From the NCBI RefSeq assembly GCF_008704655.1, contig NZ_CP023688.1, positions 1,178,001 to 1,242,000 of the forward strand: a DNA stretch of 64,000 nucleotides. Direction: 5' to 3'. This DNA comes from Streptomyces rimosus (GTDB lineage: Bacteria; Actinomycetota; Actinomycetes; Streptomycetales; Streptomycetaceae). The notes under the pieces were generated by a model. The model was not told where the DNA came from. It saw only the letters and a program-made list of their open reading frames with translations, and made no database searches. Made by a program: the position numbers and the translations under genes. Each line of letters begins with the position of its first letter. The first letter of the stretch is position 1. Of the stretch, positions 50,219 to 58,908 are shown piece after piece.

Positions 50219-51247
50219 ATGATCTGTTGCCGCATCCCCGTCAGGAGACAGACCATTCACCCCGGCTCCCCGGCCCCGGCCACACCGCGTACCCGCCGCC
50301 GCGTCGCCCTCGGCCTCTGCGCCGCGCTCGGCCTGACCTGCGCCGGCACGGTCCTGGCCGTACGAGCCTTCGCGCACGGCGGGTATCTGGCGTCCGGCGA
50401 TCCCCTCACGGGCTCGTACGCCGAGGAGGCCGCCGACGGGGACGCGGCGGCCGACGCGCTGCTGTCCGGCCCGTACACCGAGCGCCCGGCACCGCCGCGC
50501 GCCATCACCCGTATGACAGCGGGCCAGGAGACGGCCGTACGCGGGAAGCCGGCCGAGCCGCCCGTCTCGCAGCCCCTCCAGGCCGCGCCGACGGCGGCGT
50601 CCGCCCCGATCGGCCCGCTCTTCTCCCCCGGCAACGACGGTGACGCCGACCACCACTGCACCGCGAGCGTGGTGCATTCCGCGACGCGCGACCTGGTCGT
50701 CACGGCGGCGCACTGCGTCTATGACGGCGGCTTCCGTACGAACCTGGTCTTCGCGCCGGGCTATCACGACGGGGTCGTGCCGTACGGGGTGTGGGTGCCG
50801 TCCCGTATCGTCGTCGATCCGCGCTGGGCCGACCGGCGCGACGAGGACCACGATGTGGCGTTCCTGCGGGTGCGCCGCCCGCGCGGCTCCGGCCCCGCCG
50901 GCCAGCGCGTCGAGGATCTGACCGGCGCCGAGCGGATCCGCTTCTCGCCGCCCGGCGGCCTGCCGACGCGGACCGTCGGCTATCCCGACGACCGTGAGAC
51001 GCCGGTGAGCTGCCGGAACACCACCACCGCCGTACCCGGCCAGCTGCGCTTCGACTGTGCCGGTTTCCCCAATGGCACCAGCGGCGGCCCGATGCTCACC
51101 GCCGTCGACCCGGGCACCGGCCTCGGCACGGTGACCGGTGTCATCGGCGGCCTGGACGAGGGCGGCGACGACGAGACCTCGTACAGCAGCTGGTTCGGCC
51201 CGGACATCGCCGCCCTGTACCGGCGCGCCACGACGGACGGCGCCTGA
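50219..51247 (+). CDS. Secreted trypsin-like serine protease
   Basis: A 342-residue exported protease. A basic n-region (PRTRRRVALGLCAALGL) is the start of the signal or anchor, followed by a pro-region to about 130. The triad is His165 in VVTAAHCVY, Asp212 in EDHDVAFLRV and Ser288 in FPNGTSGGPML. The usual GDSGGP reads GTSGGP, so the Asp that normally salt-bridges the new N-terminus in trypsin is missing. This is common in V8/glutamyl-endopeptidase-like enzymes, which use the N-terminal amine differently. The start at 50219 lacks a clear ribosome site. Confidence 0.85.
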   Translation: MICCRIPVRRQTIHPGSPAPATPRTRRRVALGLCAALGLTCAGTVLAVRAFAHGGYLASGDPLTGSYAEEAADGDAAADALLSGPYTERPAPPRAITRMTAGQETAVRGKPAEPPVSQPLQAAPTAASAPIGPLFSPGNDGDADHHCTASVVHSATRDLVVTAAHCVYDGGFRTNLVFAPGYHDGVVPYGVWVPSRIVVDPRWADRRDEDHDVAFLRVRRPRGSGPAGQRVEDLTGAERIRFSPPGGLPTRTVGYPDDRETPVSCRNTTTAVPGQLRFDCAGFPNGTSGGPMLTAVDPGTGLGTVTGVIGGLDEGGDDETSYSSWFGPDIAALYRRATTDGA

Positions 51248-51256
51248 GGCGTACGC

Positions 51257-52291
51257 CTACTTGCCGCGCGGCACCACGGTCCTGAGGACCTTCGGCAGCG
51301 GGTACCAGTCGGCGGTCACGATGCTGCCGTGGGCCGCGGCCAGCTGGTTGACGCGGGCCAGCGCCTCGGTCTCGGTGGGCCTGGTGCCGTCGATGACCGG
51401 GGCCACCTTGTGCGCGTCGGTCATGATCAGCAGGTAGTGCCGCTGGTCGTACCAGGCGGTGTCGATGCCGTTCTTCAGGTACGTGGCGGCGTCGCCGTCG
51501 AAGACCACGAACCAGGGGCGCAGCGCGGTTTCGGTGTAGCGGGTGCGCGGGTCGCCCGCCGCCGCGCCGTGTACCGCGGGGAAGGCGGTGGCCTGGTTCA
51601 GCTTGCCCTGGGCGGCGAGGTTCTTCAGGTGGGTGGCGTACTCGCGGTCGGTCCACAGCTTGTCGAGCGGGTTGCCCTCCTCGACCGTGCCGGGTATCAG
51701 CTCGAAGAGGAACTTGCCGTTCAGTGCGGAGCGGGTGGGCCAGCCGTTCGCCTGTACGGCCTCGTCGAGGTCGCGGTGGCCTGCGGCCAGGTCGCCGGGC
51801 CCGTACACCGCGTCGCCGAGCCGGGAGCGGACCAGTGCGTCGAAGGCCGCCGGGCCCCGGCCGCCCTTGTCGTTGAAGCCGTCCTTCATCTCGACCTTGA
51901 CCGTGACCGGCCGGTGGCCGGGGTTGGCGTCGTGCCACGCCTTCATGTCGGCGAGGCAGCCGCCGAGGTCCTGGTCGCGCTTCTTCGTGCGCAGCTCGCC
52001 CGCGGTGGCGGCGTTCACGCAGTTGCTGTTGTTGCCGAACGGGTTGCTGTGCGAGACCCGCCAGGACTTGCCCAGCGCGTTGGTCCACACGTCCAGTTCG
52101 ATCAGGCTCGCGCCGGAGTCCAACGCGTCCGCCAAGTACGGGTACTTGTCCTTCTCGTAGGCGTTGTGGACGCCGACGGACGTGGTCGCGCCGTACGATC
52201 CGGCGGGCTGTGCCGCGCCGGCCGGGCCCGCCAGCGCCACGACCACCGCCGCCGCGACCGCGGCCGTTCCCGCGCACCGTGTTCTGCTCAT
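51257..52291 (-). CDS. Exported PLC-like phosphodiesterase (TIM barrel)
   Basis: A 344-residue secreted protein. The signal peptide ends GPAGAAQ near residue 28. The TIM-barrel start VGVHNAYEK holds the first catalytic His. IELDVWTN near 67 and RVSHSNPFG near 80 hold the acidic pair and second His of the PLC-like phosphodiesterase superfamily (PI-PLC/GDPD). It is a different branch from the PI-PLC at 47926, nearer calcium-dependent types. ATG at 52289-52291. It is convergent with the serine protease, nine bases apart. Substrate is presumably a phospholipid or glycerophosphodiester. Confidence 0.82.
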   Translation of the reverse strand: MSRTRCAGTAAVAAAVVVALAGPAGAAQPAGSYGATTSVGVHNAYEKDKYPYLADALDSGASLIELDVWTNALGKSWRVSHSNPFGNNSNCVNAATAGELRTKKRDQDLGGCLADMKAWHDANPGHRPVTVKVEMKDGFNDKGGRGPAAFDALVRSRLGDAVYGPGDLAAGHRDLDEAVQANGWPTRSALNGKFLFELIPGTVEEGNPLDKLWTDREYATHLKNLAAQGKLNQATAFPAVHGAAAGDPRTRYTETALRPWFVVFDGDAATYLKNGIDTAWYDQRHYLLIMTDAHKVAPVIDGTRPTETEALARVNQLAAAHGSIVTADWYPLPKVLRTVVPRGK

Positions 52292-52524
52292 GTGCCCCCG
52301 CTTTCGTTCCACTGGCCCCCCGGCTGCCCCTGGTGGCTCCGAAATCACCAGCCCCTCCGGTCGAGGCAGCAGCGTACGGGAGTTGACGGATGGTCCGTCC
52401 ACCGGGTGGGTACGCGGGCCGGGAATCGCCGTGCCGAGCCAGCAAACCAGGATGTGGAGGACATGTACGGCATCGTGGACACCGTGGATACACCGTTCGA
52501 CGACACGACGCCCGGGGGCCGGCC

Positions 52525-53172
52525 ATGAGCAGCAGCGACCGCGCCCGGGTCAAGGCCCTTCTGGACACCTACGGCCGGACCTACGCCGACGAGGCCGGCA
52601 TCCGGCTCAAGGACACACCGCAGCCGCTGTACCAGCTGCTGGTGCTCTCGTGCCTGCTCAGCGCCCGCATCCAGGCCGGCATCGCGGTGGCCGCGAGCCA
52701 TGCGCTGTCCAAGGCCGGGATGCGGACCGCACGGCGCATGAAGGACGCCACCTGGCAGCAGCGGGTGGACGCCCTCGGCGAGGGCGGATACCGCCGCTAC
52801 GACGAACGCACCGCGACCCAACTGGGCGACGGCGCCGAGCTGTTGCTCGACAAGTACGGCGGCGACCTGCGCCGGATGCGGGACGCGGCGGACGGCGACA
52901 CCGGCCGGCTGCGCTCGCTGCTGCGCGAGGTCCCCGGCCTCGGGCCCGCCGGTACGGACATCTTCCTGCGGGAGGCCCAGGCCGTCTGGACGGACCTCGC
53001 GCCGTACCTGGACGCCAAGGCCATGCAGGGCGCCGAACGCGTCGGCCTGCCGTCCTCCCCCGACGCGCTGCTCAAGGCCGCCGGGAAGACGGACGCCGCC
53101 GTGCTGGCGGCGGCCCTGGTGCGCGCGGCGCTCGACAAGAAGGGCGCGGAGGAGATCCGTAAGGCCGGGTGA
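52525..53172 (+). CDS. HhH-GPD endonuclease III-like protein without iron-sulfur cluster
   Basis: A 215-residue all-helical protein. LYQLLVLSCLLSARIQAGIAV near residue 32 corresponds to the first glycosylase helices, and LREVPGLGPAGTDIFLREA near 132 is the helix-hairpin-helix, followed by LAPYLDAKAMQGAERVGLP, where the catalytic Asp is expected. There are no C-terminal Cys for a 4Fe-4S cluster, and the Lys of bifunctional enzymes is not evident. It may be a monofunctional glycosylase or a non-catalytic relative. ATG 52525. A perfect terminator follows. Confidence 0.75.
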   Translation: MSSSDRARVKALLDTYGRTYADEAGIRLKDTPQPLYQLLVLSCLLSARIQAGIAVAASHALSKAGMRTARRMKDATWQQRVDALGEGGYRRYDERTATQLGDGAELLLDKYGGDLRRMRDAADGDTGRLRSLLREVPGLGPAGTDIFLREAQAVWTDLAPYLDAKAMQGAERVGLPSSPDALLKAAGKTDAAVLAAALVRAALDKKGAEEIRKAG

Positions 53173-53176
53173 ACGG

Positions 53177-53217
53177 CCGGGTGGCCCCGGTCCCGCTGCG
53201 GGACCGGGGCCACCCGG
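53177..53217. terminator. Perfect 19-base-pair hairpin terminator
   Basis: The left arm 53177-53195 starts CCGGGTGGCC and pairs without mismatch with 53199-53217 across a 3-base loop (CTG). It lies in the 61 bases between the convergent HhH and transketolase genes and should stop transcription in both directions. Confidence 0.9.
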
Positions 53218-53233
53218 CACGTACCCACGTCGG

Positions 53234-55105
53234 CTACGGCGTCTCGGTGAGCAGTCCGCGCGCCGTCGCCGCGATCGCCTGCGCGTCGATCCCGGCCGCC
53301 CGCAGCTGCTCCTCCGGCGACGCGGAGCCGGGCATGGTGCGCACCGCGAGCCGGGCCAGGCGCGGCACCGGCCGGCCGTCGGTGAAGGCGTCCAGCACCG
53401 CGTCGCCGAGGCCGCCCTCGGGGTGGTGGTCCTCGACGGTGATGATCCGCCCGGTGACCTCGGCCGCCTCCCGCAGCGTGGGCAGGTCCACCGGCTTGAG
53501 GGAGTACAGGTCGATGACGCGGGCGGGCACGCCCTCGCCGGCCAGGGTGTCGGCGGCGGCCAGCGCCTCGTGGACGGTGATGCCCGCGGCCACGATCGTG
53601 ACCCGGTCCTCGGGTGTCGCGCGCAGCGTCTTGCTGCCGCCGATCGGGAAGTCCTCCCCCGGCCCGTAGATGACCGGGCTCTCGCCCCGGGACGTGCGCA
53701 GATAGCGGATGCCGCGCTCGCCGGCCATGGCGGCGGTCAGCCGGGCCGCCTGGTTGGCGTCGCACGGGTACAGCACGGTGCTGCCGTGCACCGCGCGGAA
53801 CGCGGCCAGGTCCTCCAGGCCCATCTGCGACGGCCCGTCCTCGCCGATGGCGACGCCCGCGTGCGACCCGACGAGGTTGAGGTCGGCCCGGCTGACGGCG
53901 GCCATCCGCACGAAGTCGTAGGCGCGGCTGAGGAAGGCGGCGAAGGTGGTGGCGTACGGCACCCAGCCGCGTACCTGCATGCCGACCGCGGCGGCCACCA
54001 TCTGCTGCTCGGCGATGTAGCACTCGAAGTACCGGTCGCCGTGCGCGTCGGCGAAGAAGGCGGCGCGGGTGGAGTCGCCGACCTCGCCGTCCAGCGCGAC
54101 CACGTCGCCGCGGACGGCGCCGAGCGCGGCGAGCGCCTCGCCGAAGGCGTTGCGGGTGGCGACCGCGTCGCCGACCTTGTAGTCCGGCAGCTCGGGCTCA
54201 CCGCCGCCGGACCGCAGCCGCGACGCGGCGTCCCGCGGCGGGTGTACGTCCACGTGCAGATCGCGGACGCCGCCCAGCTCCTGGATCGCCTCGGCCGCGT
54301 CCTTCAGCGGCTTGCCGTGCTTGCCCTCCTGGTCGGCCACCTCGCGTACGCCCTGGCCCTTGCGGGTCTTGGCGATGATCGCGGTGGGCTTGTCGGTGGT
54401 GGCGACCGCCTCGGCGTACGCGCGGTCCACCGCCTCCACGTCGTGGCCGTCCACCTCGATCGTGTGCCAGTCGAAGGCCCGGATACGGCGGGCGTAGGCG
54501 TCCAGGTCCCAGCCGTGCCGGGTGGGTCCGCGCTGGCCGAGCCGGTTCACGTCGATGATCGCGGTGAGGTTGGCCAGCTTCTCGTACCCGGCGTGCTCGA
54601 ACGCCTCCCACATCGAGCCCTCGGCCATCTCGCTGTCGCCGCACAGCACCCATACGCGGTACGGGACGCGGTCCAGGTCGCGGCCGGCCAGCGCGAGGCC
54701 GACGCCGATGGGCAGCCCCTGGCCGAGCGAGCCGGTGGCCACGTCCACCCACGGGATGCGCGGGGTGGGGTGCCCCTCCAGCAGGCTGCCGTTCTTGCGG
54801 AAGGTCAGCAGCTGCTCGTCGGTGAGCGCCCCGGCCGCCTTGCCCATCGAGTACACCAGGGGCGAGGCGTGCCCCTTGGAGAAGATGAGGTGGTCGTTGC
54901 CGGGGTTCTCGGGGTCGGCGAAGTCGTAGCGCAGATACTCGCTCAGCAGCACCGCGGCCAGGTCGGCAGCGGACATCGAGGAGGTCGGGTGGCCGGAGCC
55001 GGCCGCGTCGGCGGCGCGCACGGAGTCGACGCGCAGCTGTTGCCCTAGCTCGCGCAGCCGGTCGTACCGGGCGGTCTCCGCACCCGGGTCGTTCTGCTTG
55101 GTCAT
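53234..55105 (-). CDS. tkt: Transketolase, animal-type
   Basis: A 623-residue transketolase. The thiamine diphosphate site is GDSEMAEGSMWEAFEHAGY near 153, followed by IIDVNRLGQ. The second domain has FECYIAEQQMVAAAVGMQ near 368, with the catalytic Glu, then YATTFAAFLSRAYDF. NRLGQ and the short length fit the animal/archaeal-like branch better than the E. coli branch, so this is probably a second, specialised enzyme in the cell. It moves two-carbon ketol units between sugar phosphates. ATG (55103-55105) overlaps the stop of the flavoprotein as TGATG. Why these two are coupled is not evident. Confidence 0.92.
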   Translation of the reverse strand: MTKQNDPGAETARYDRLRELGQQLRVDSVRAADAAGSGHPTSSMSAADLAAVLLSEYLRYDFADPENPGNDHLIFSKGHASPLVYSMGKAAGALTDEQLLTFRKNGSLLEGHPTPRIPWVDVATGSLGQGLPIGVGLALAGRDLDRVPYRVWVLCGDSEMAEGSMWEAFEHAGYEKLANLTAIIDVNRLGQRGPTRHGWDLDAYARRIRAFDWHTIEVDGHDVEAVDRAYAEAVATTDKPTAIIAKTRKGQGVREVADQEGKHGKPLKDAAEAIQELGGVRDLHVDVHPPRDAASRLRSGGGEPELPDYKVGDAVATRNAFGEALAALGAVRGDVVALDGEVGDSTRAAFFADAHGDRYFECYIAEQQMVAAAVGMQVRGWVPYATTFAAFLSRAYDFVRMAAVSRADLNLVGSHAGVAIGEDGPSQMGLEDLAAFRAVHGSTVLYPCDANQAARLTAAMAGERGIRYLRTSRGESPVIYGPGEDFPIGGSKTLRATPEDRVTIVAAGITVHEALAAADTLAGEGVPARVIDLYSLKPVDLPTLREAAEVTGRIITVEDHHPEGGLGDAVLDAFTDGRPVPRLARLAVRTMPGSASPEEQLRAAGIDAQAIAATARGLLTETP

Positions 55106-56502
55106 CAGCTTCCTTCCGCTTTTCGGGGTTCTTCGGGCGTGTCGTGCGCCGTCGTGCGCTCCCCCGCGCGTCCGTCCGCCGGTATCCGGGCCAGTTCGGG
55201 CGCCGCCGTGTCCAGCGGCACGGACCAGGAGCGCACCAGGCCGAGCTGGACGCCCTGGCGCGGCAGCGCCGCGTCCAGCAGCCAGTCGGCGGCGACCCGG
55301 ACGCGGTTGCCGGGCATCGCCATCAGGTGGTAGCCGCGGGTCACCGCGTTGGCGACCGGCCCGGACAGCGGGATGTGCAGCGGGTTGGCGGCGGCCTGCA
55401 CCCCGCCGAGGTCGACCATGAAGCCCAGGTCGTGGTGCTTGTAGGCGCGGGGCTCGCCCTGCCCGTAGGAGGCGGCGACGTTGTGGGCCGCGACCTTGCC
55501 CTGGCGCTGTGCGTGCTGGGCGGTCATCGGCGTCATCTGGCCCGGCCGGGTCAGGTCCGGTACGGCGGCGGCGTCGCCGCAGGCGAGCACCTCGGGGTGG
55601 CCGGGCACGGTGAGGAACTCGTCCACGCACAGCCGGCCGCGTTCGGTGGGCAGGCCCAGCGACTCCACCAGCGGGTCGGGCCGTACGCCGACGCACCAGA
55701 TCAGCGAGCGGGTGTCGACCGACGTACCGTCGTCCAGCAGCACCCCGTCGGAGGTGGCTTCCTTGACGGAGGTCTTGGTACGGATCTCGACGCCCCGCTT
55801 GGTGAGCACCCGGTGCGCGGTGCGCGACAGCCGTTCGTCCAGCTCCGGGAGCACCCGGTCGGCGAGGTCCAGCAGGATCCAGCGGGGCTGCGGCTCGCCG
55901 CGCAGTCCGGCGTTGTGGCGCGCCAGCGACCGGGTGAAGGTCACGCCGTGCGCGGCGACCTCGGTGCCGGTGTAGCCCGCGCCGACCACGACGAAGGTGG
56001 TGCGGACGGCCCGTTCGGCGGGGTCCTCGGCGGCGCCCGCCAGCTCGATCTGCCGGGTCATGTGGTCGCGCAGGTACAGCGCCTCCGGCATGCCGCGGAA
56101 GCCGTGCGCGTGCTCGGCGACGCCCGGGATGGGCAGCAGCTTGTTGACGCTGCCGACGGTCAGGACAAGGCGGTCGTAGCCGAGCGAGCCGGTACGGCCC
56201 TCCGGGTCGGTGTACTCGACGCGGCGGCCCTTGAGGTCCACGCCGCCGACCTGGCCGAGGACCAGCCGGACGCCGGGCAGCGTGCCGGTCAGCGACACCG
56301 ACACCCGCCGCGGCTCCAGGATCCCGGCCGAGACCTCGGGCAGCAGCGGCAGGTAGAGAAAGTAGTCGTTGGGGTTGACCAGCACGATCTCAGCGGCGCC
56401 GCGGGCCTTTTTGGCGAGCGTGCGGGCGCACTCGTATCCGGCGAACCCGGCCCCCACGATCACCACGCGCGGCCGCCGCCCGGTACGGCTCTCCGCCACC
56501 AT
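55105..56502 (-). CDS. Type II NADH dehydrogenase-like flavoprotein
   Basis: A 465-residue two-dinucleotide-fold protein. The FAD loop VVIVGAGFAGYECARTL is at 13-29, the NAD(P)H loop TFVVVGAGYTGTEVAAHG near 168, and the second FAD segment VLACGDAAAVPDL near 307. The C-terminal part from about 355 has a hydrophobic amphipathic patch (PVANAVTRGYHLMAMPGN), typical of NDH-2, for docking on the membrane. It would pass electrons from NAD(P)H to a quinone without pumping protons. It precedes and is coupled to transketolase. The gap upstream (128 bases) presumably holds the promoter. Confidence 0.87.
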   Translation of the reverse strand: MVAESRTGRRPRVVIVGAGFAGYECARTLAKKARGAAEIVLVNPNDYFLYLPLLPEVSAGILEPRRVSVSLTGTLPGVRLVLGQVGGVDLKGRRVEYTDPEGRTGSLGYDRLVLTVGSVNKLLPIPGVAEHAHGFRGMPEALYLRDHMTRQIELAGAAEDPAERAVRTTFVVVGAGYTGTEVAAHGVTFTRSLARHNAGLRGEPQPRWILLDLADRVLPELDERLSRTAHRVLTKRGVEIRTKTSVKEATSDGVLLDDGTSVDTRSLIWCVGVRPDPLVESLGLPTERGRLCVDEFLTVPGHPEVLACGDAAAVPDLTRPGQMTPMTAQHAQRQGKVAAHNVAASYGQGEPRAYKHHDLGFMVDLGGVQAAANPLHIPLSGPVANAVTRGYHLMAMPGNRVRVAADWLLDAALPRQGVQLGLVRSWSVPLDTAAPELARIPADGRAGERTTAHDTPEEPRKAEGS

Positions 56503-56630
56503 CTGCGTCTCCTCTCACCTCGGGGTCCTGCCCTGATCGGCCCGGGTGCCCGCATTCCGCGCGGGTATGTACGCCGTCCGGCCCAGCCGCGCGGTACCGG
56601 TCACCGCCCGGACGGCGGGTACGGGGCCGC

Positions 56631-57725
56631 TCAGCCGGGCAGTGCGAGCAGCACGCGGCCCGGTGTCCTCGGGTGCTCGACGGCTTCGTGGGCGTCGGCG
56701 ATGGCGTCGAGCGGGTGGACGGCCGCTATGGGGTAGCGCAGCGCGGACGCGGCGGCCGCCGCCGTGATGTCCGGTACGGCCAGCCGCACCGCCTCGCGGG
56801 GGAAGTCGTCGTAGCCGAGCAGCCGTACGGTCGCGTTCTTGAAGGCCAGCGGCCAGAAGGGCAGTGCGGGGGCGGCGGCGCCGGTCGCGTAGGCGGCGAT
56901 GGTGCCACCGGGGGCGAGCAGCCGCGCGTCGAGGTCGGCGTCGGCGTCGAAGGCGACCTCGACGATGCGGTCGGCGCCGCGGCCGCCGGTCAGGGCCAGT
57001 ACGGCGTCGAGGACGTCCGCGCCGTCCGGCTCCCAGTACGGGCCGGTGTCCTCCCAGTCCTCATCGGCGTCCGCTCCGTTCCGGCAGGGGCCGGTCGCGT
57101 CCGCTTCCGTACCCGCCGCTTCCGGAACCCCCCGGCACACCGCCCGGTCCACCCCCAGCTCCCGCAACTCGCCGAGCTGGTCCGGGCGCATGACCGTGCC
57201 GATCACCAGGGCACCGGCCCGGCGTGCCAGGACGGCCGCCGCGCGGCCGACGCTGCCGAGCGCGCCCGCCACCACCACCGTCCGTCCGGTCACCGGGCCG
57301 TCCGCGAACAGCGCGCGGTGTGCGGTGATGCCGGGGATGCCCAGGCAGGCGCCCTGCTCGGCGGACACGCTGTCGGGCAAGGCGCCGACGCAGCCCTCCG
57401 GGACGACCGTGTACTGGGCGGCGGTGCCCTGCGGCCGGTAGCTCTGTGCGTACGAGCACCAGGCGCGGCGGCCCACCCAGGCGGCGGACACCCCGTCACC
57501 GACGGCGTCCACCACCCCCGCGCCGTCGCTGTGCGGCACGATCAGGGGGAATCCGGGCGTGGCGGCGCCCAGCCAGATCTGCCGTTTCTTCACGTCCCCC
57601 GGATTGATCCCGGAGAACGCCAGCCGGATGCGCAACTCACCGGGGCCCGGCTCGGGAGTGGGCAGTTCCCCCACCCGGAACACCTTTCGCGCCGGTCCCC
57701 TTTTCTCGTACCAAGCGGCACGCAT
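56631..57725 (-). CDS. Quinone oxidoreductase-like MDR protein with acidic insertion
   Basis: A 364-residue zinc-free medium-chain reductase. MRAAWYEKRGPARKVFRVGELP opens it, SGINPGDVKKR follows near residue 43, and the Rossmann loop is VVVAGALGSVGRAAAVLARRAGA near 152. Between two Rossmann strands there is an unusual acidic stretch of about 35 residues (near 200-235, with GADADEDWEDTG) that ordinary relatives lack. ATG at 57723-57725 is weakly supported by a ribosome site; a GTG three codons upstream is possible. It is divergent from the GMC operon over 100 bases. Confidence 0.83.
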   Translation of the reverse strand: MRAAWYEKRGPARKVFRVGELPTPEPGPGELRIRLAFSGINPGDVKKRQIWLGAATPGFPLIVPHSDGAGVVDAVGDGVSAAWVGRRAWCSYAQSYRPQGTAAQYTVVPEGCVGALPDSVSAEQGACLGIPGITAHRALFADGPVTGRTVVVAGALGSVGRAAAVLARRAGALVIGTVMRPDQLGELRELGVDRAVCRGVPEAAGTEADATGPCRNGADADEDWEDTGPYWEPDGADVLDAVLALTGGRGADRIVEVAFDADADLDARLLAPGGTIAAYATGAAAPALPFWPLAFKNATVRLLGYDDFPREAVRLAVPDITAAAAASALRYPIAAVHPLDAIADAHEAVEHPRTPGRVLLALPG

Positions 57726-57825
57726 AAGGGGCACGATACGGCGTCCGCCCTCGGCGTGGACAACCCCCGGCGCGCGCAATACGTTCAATGGCACTGGCGC
57801 CGCACGACGTTCCCGGGGGTGCGCG
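57726..57825. promoter_or_regulatory. Divergent promoter of the reductase and GMC-cupin operon
   Basis: A 100-base region between starts pointing away from each other. It must hold the promoter of the five-gene GMC operon. CGGGGGT at 57814-57820 is the ribosome site of the first gene. No palindrome stands out. Confidence 0.5.
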
Positions 57826-58896
57826 GTGAAGACCGAGGTCATCGAGAAGGACGATCAGTACGTACTGAATCACTGCACCAAATACCTCGCCAGGGAGAGC
57901 CGGGACGCGCGCCATGATTTCGGGCAGTACCCGCCCGGCGACGACCGGGCGGCGATCTGCGAGGCGTGGCGCTTCCCGGTCGTGGACGCGCACTGGGACG
58001 GGGTGTCGGCGGCCTCCTCGTATCCGTACAACGACGTCACCTTCGTCCACGACGGCCGCCGCACCACGCCTTCCTCGGTGGCCGTGCTGGGCACGTTCGG
58101 GCCGCTGCACTCGCCGGTCCCCTTGCGTCCGCTGGCCTTCGCGGGCGAGCCGACCGGCTTCTGGGCCGTCACCGTGCGGGTGCCCAAGGGGCAGGTGCAC
58201 ACGTACAAGTTCGCGGTGGACGGGGCGTATGTGCTCGACCCGGTCAACCCGCAGCGCGCCGTCCTGGACAACGGCGAGCCGTGGTCGCGCTTCTTCACCG
58301 ACGCCTGCACCGTGCCGCTGTCGTTCAGCCGTGCCGAGCGCGATCTGCTGGGCCGGCTGGTGCGCCATCTGCTGCCCTTCCGGCTCGACGAGAACCGGCG
58401 GTTCATCCGCGGGGTGTACGAGTCGCTGGATCGGGCGGGCCGGGACGAGGAATTCCCGCTGGCCTATCAGCTGGACGACGAGGTGGGTACGGTCAACTAC
58501 ATCGACAAACTGATCGCCCGCCAGGAACAGCACAACGCCGACGATTACCACACCTGCCTCAAAATCATCGGTGAAATCCTGCGGTCCCGCTTCGGCGGAC
58601 TCGACCCGGCGACCGCGCCTCCGGAAATGTTCGCGGATCTCTACCGGCAGATGGAAACCGAGAAGGTGGACGGCTGGGACTACTCCCGCTACGGAAGTCC
58701 CCGGTACTTCCTGCTGCTTCTGCGTCGGCACGCGATGACCGGCGCGTTCGTCCACCCGAAACACGGCGGGAATTCCGGCGCGGCGGGCTGGATGTATCTG
58801 GAGAGCCGGTTCCGGGACGCGCGGGACGCCACGCTCTTCGACTGGCGGCGGGCGCTGGAGTCCCCGCTGGGCCACAACACCGACTACCGCGGCTGA
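57826..58896 (+). CDS. Gluconate 2-dehydrogenase subunit 3-like protein with glycogen-binding-like domain
   Basis: A 356-residue two-part protein. Residues 70-160 look like an E-set/CBM48 domain of the AMPK-beta type: SVAVLGTFGP, FWAVTVRVPKGQVHTYKFAVDG and YVLDPVNPQRAV. Residues 165-330 match the small subunit of gluconate 2-dehydrogenase, ending HPKHGGNSGAAGWMYL. Normal small subunits carry a Tat signal that carries the GMC partner out; here there is none, so the pair is probably cytoplasmic. GTG 57826 follows GGGGGT at 5 bases. The GMC gene starts 12 bases later. The fusion suggests a dehydrogenase held on glycogen or another alpha-glucan; inference. Confidence 0.8.
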   Translation: MKTEVIEKDDQYVLNHCTKYLARESRDARHDFGQYPPGDDRAAICEAWRFPVVDAHWDGVSAASSYPYNDVTFVHDGRRTTPSSVAVLGTFGPLHSPVPLRPLAFAGEPTGFWAVTVRVPKGQVHTYKFAVDGAYVLDPVNPQRAVLDNGEPWSRFFTDACTVPLSFSRAERDLLGRLVRHLLPFRLDENRRFIRGVYESLDRAGRDEEFPLAYQLDDEVGTVNYIDKLIARQEQHNADDYHTCLKIIGEILRSRFGGLDPATAPPEMFADLYRQMETEKVDGWDYSRYGSPRYFLLLLRRHAMTGAFVHPKHGGNSGAAGWMYLESRFRDARDATLFDWRRALESPLGHNTDYRG

Positions 58897-58908
58897 GCGG
58901 GGGACGTC

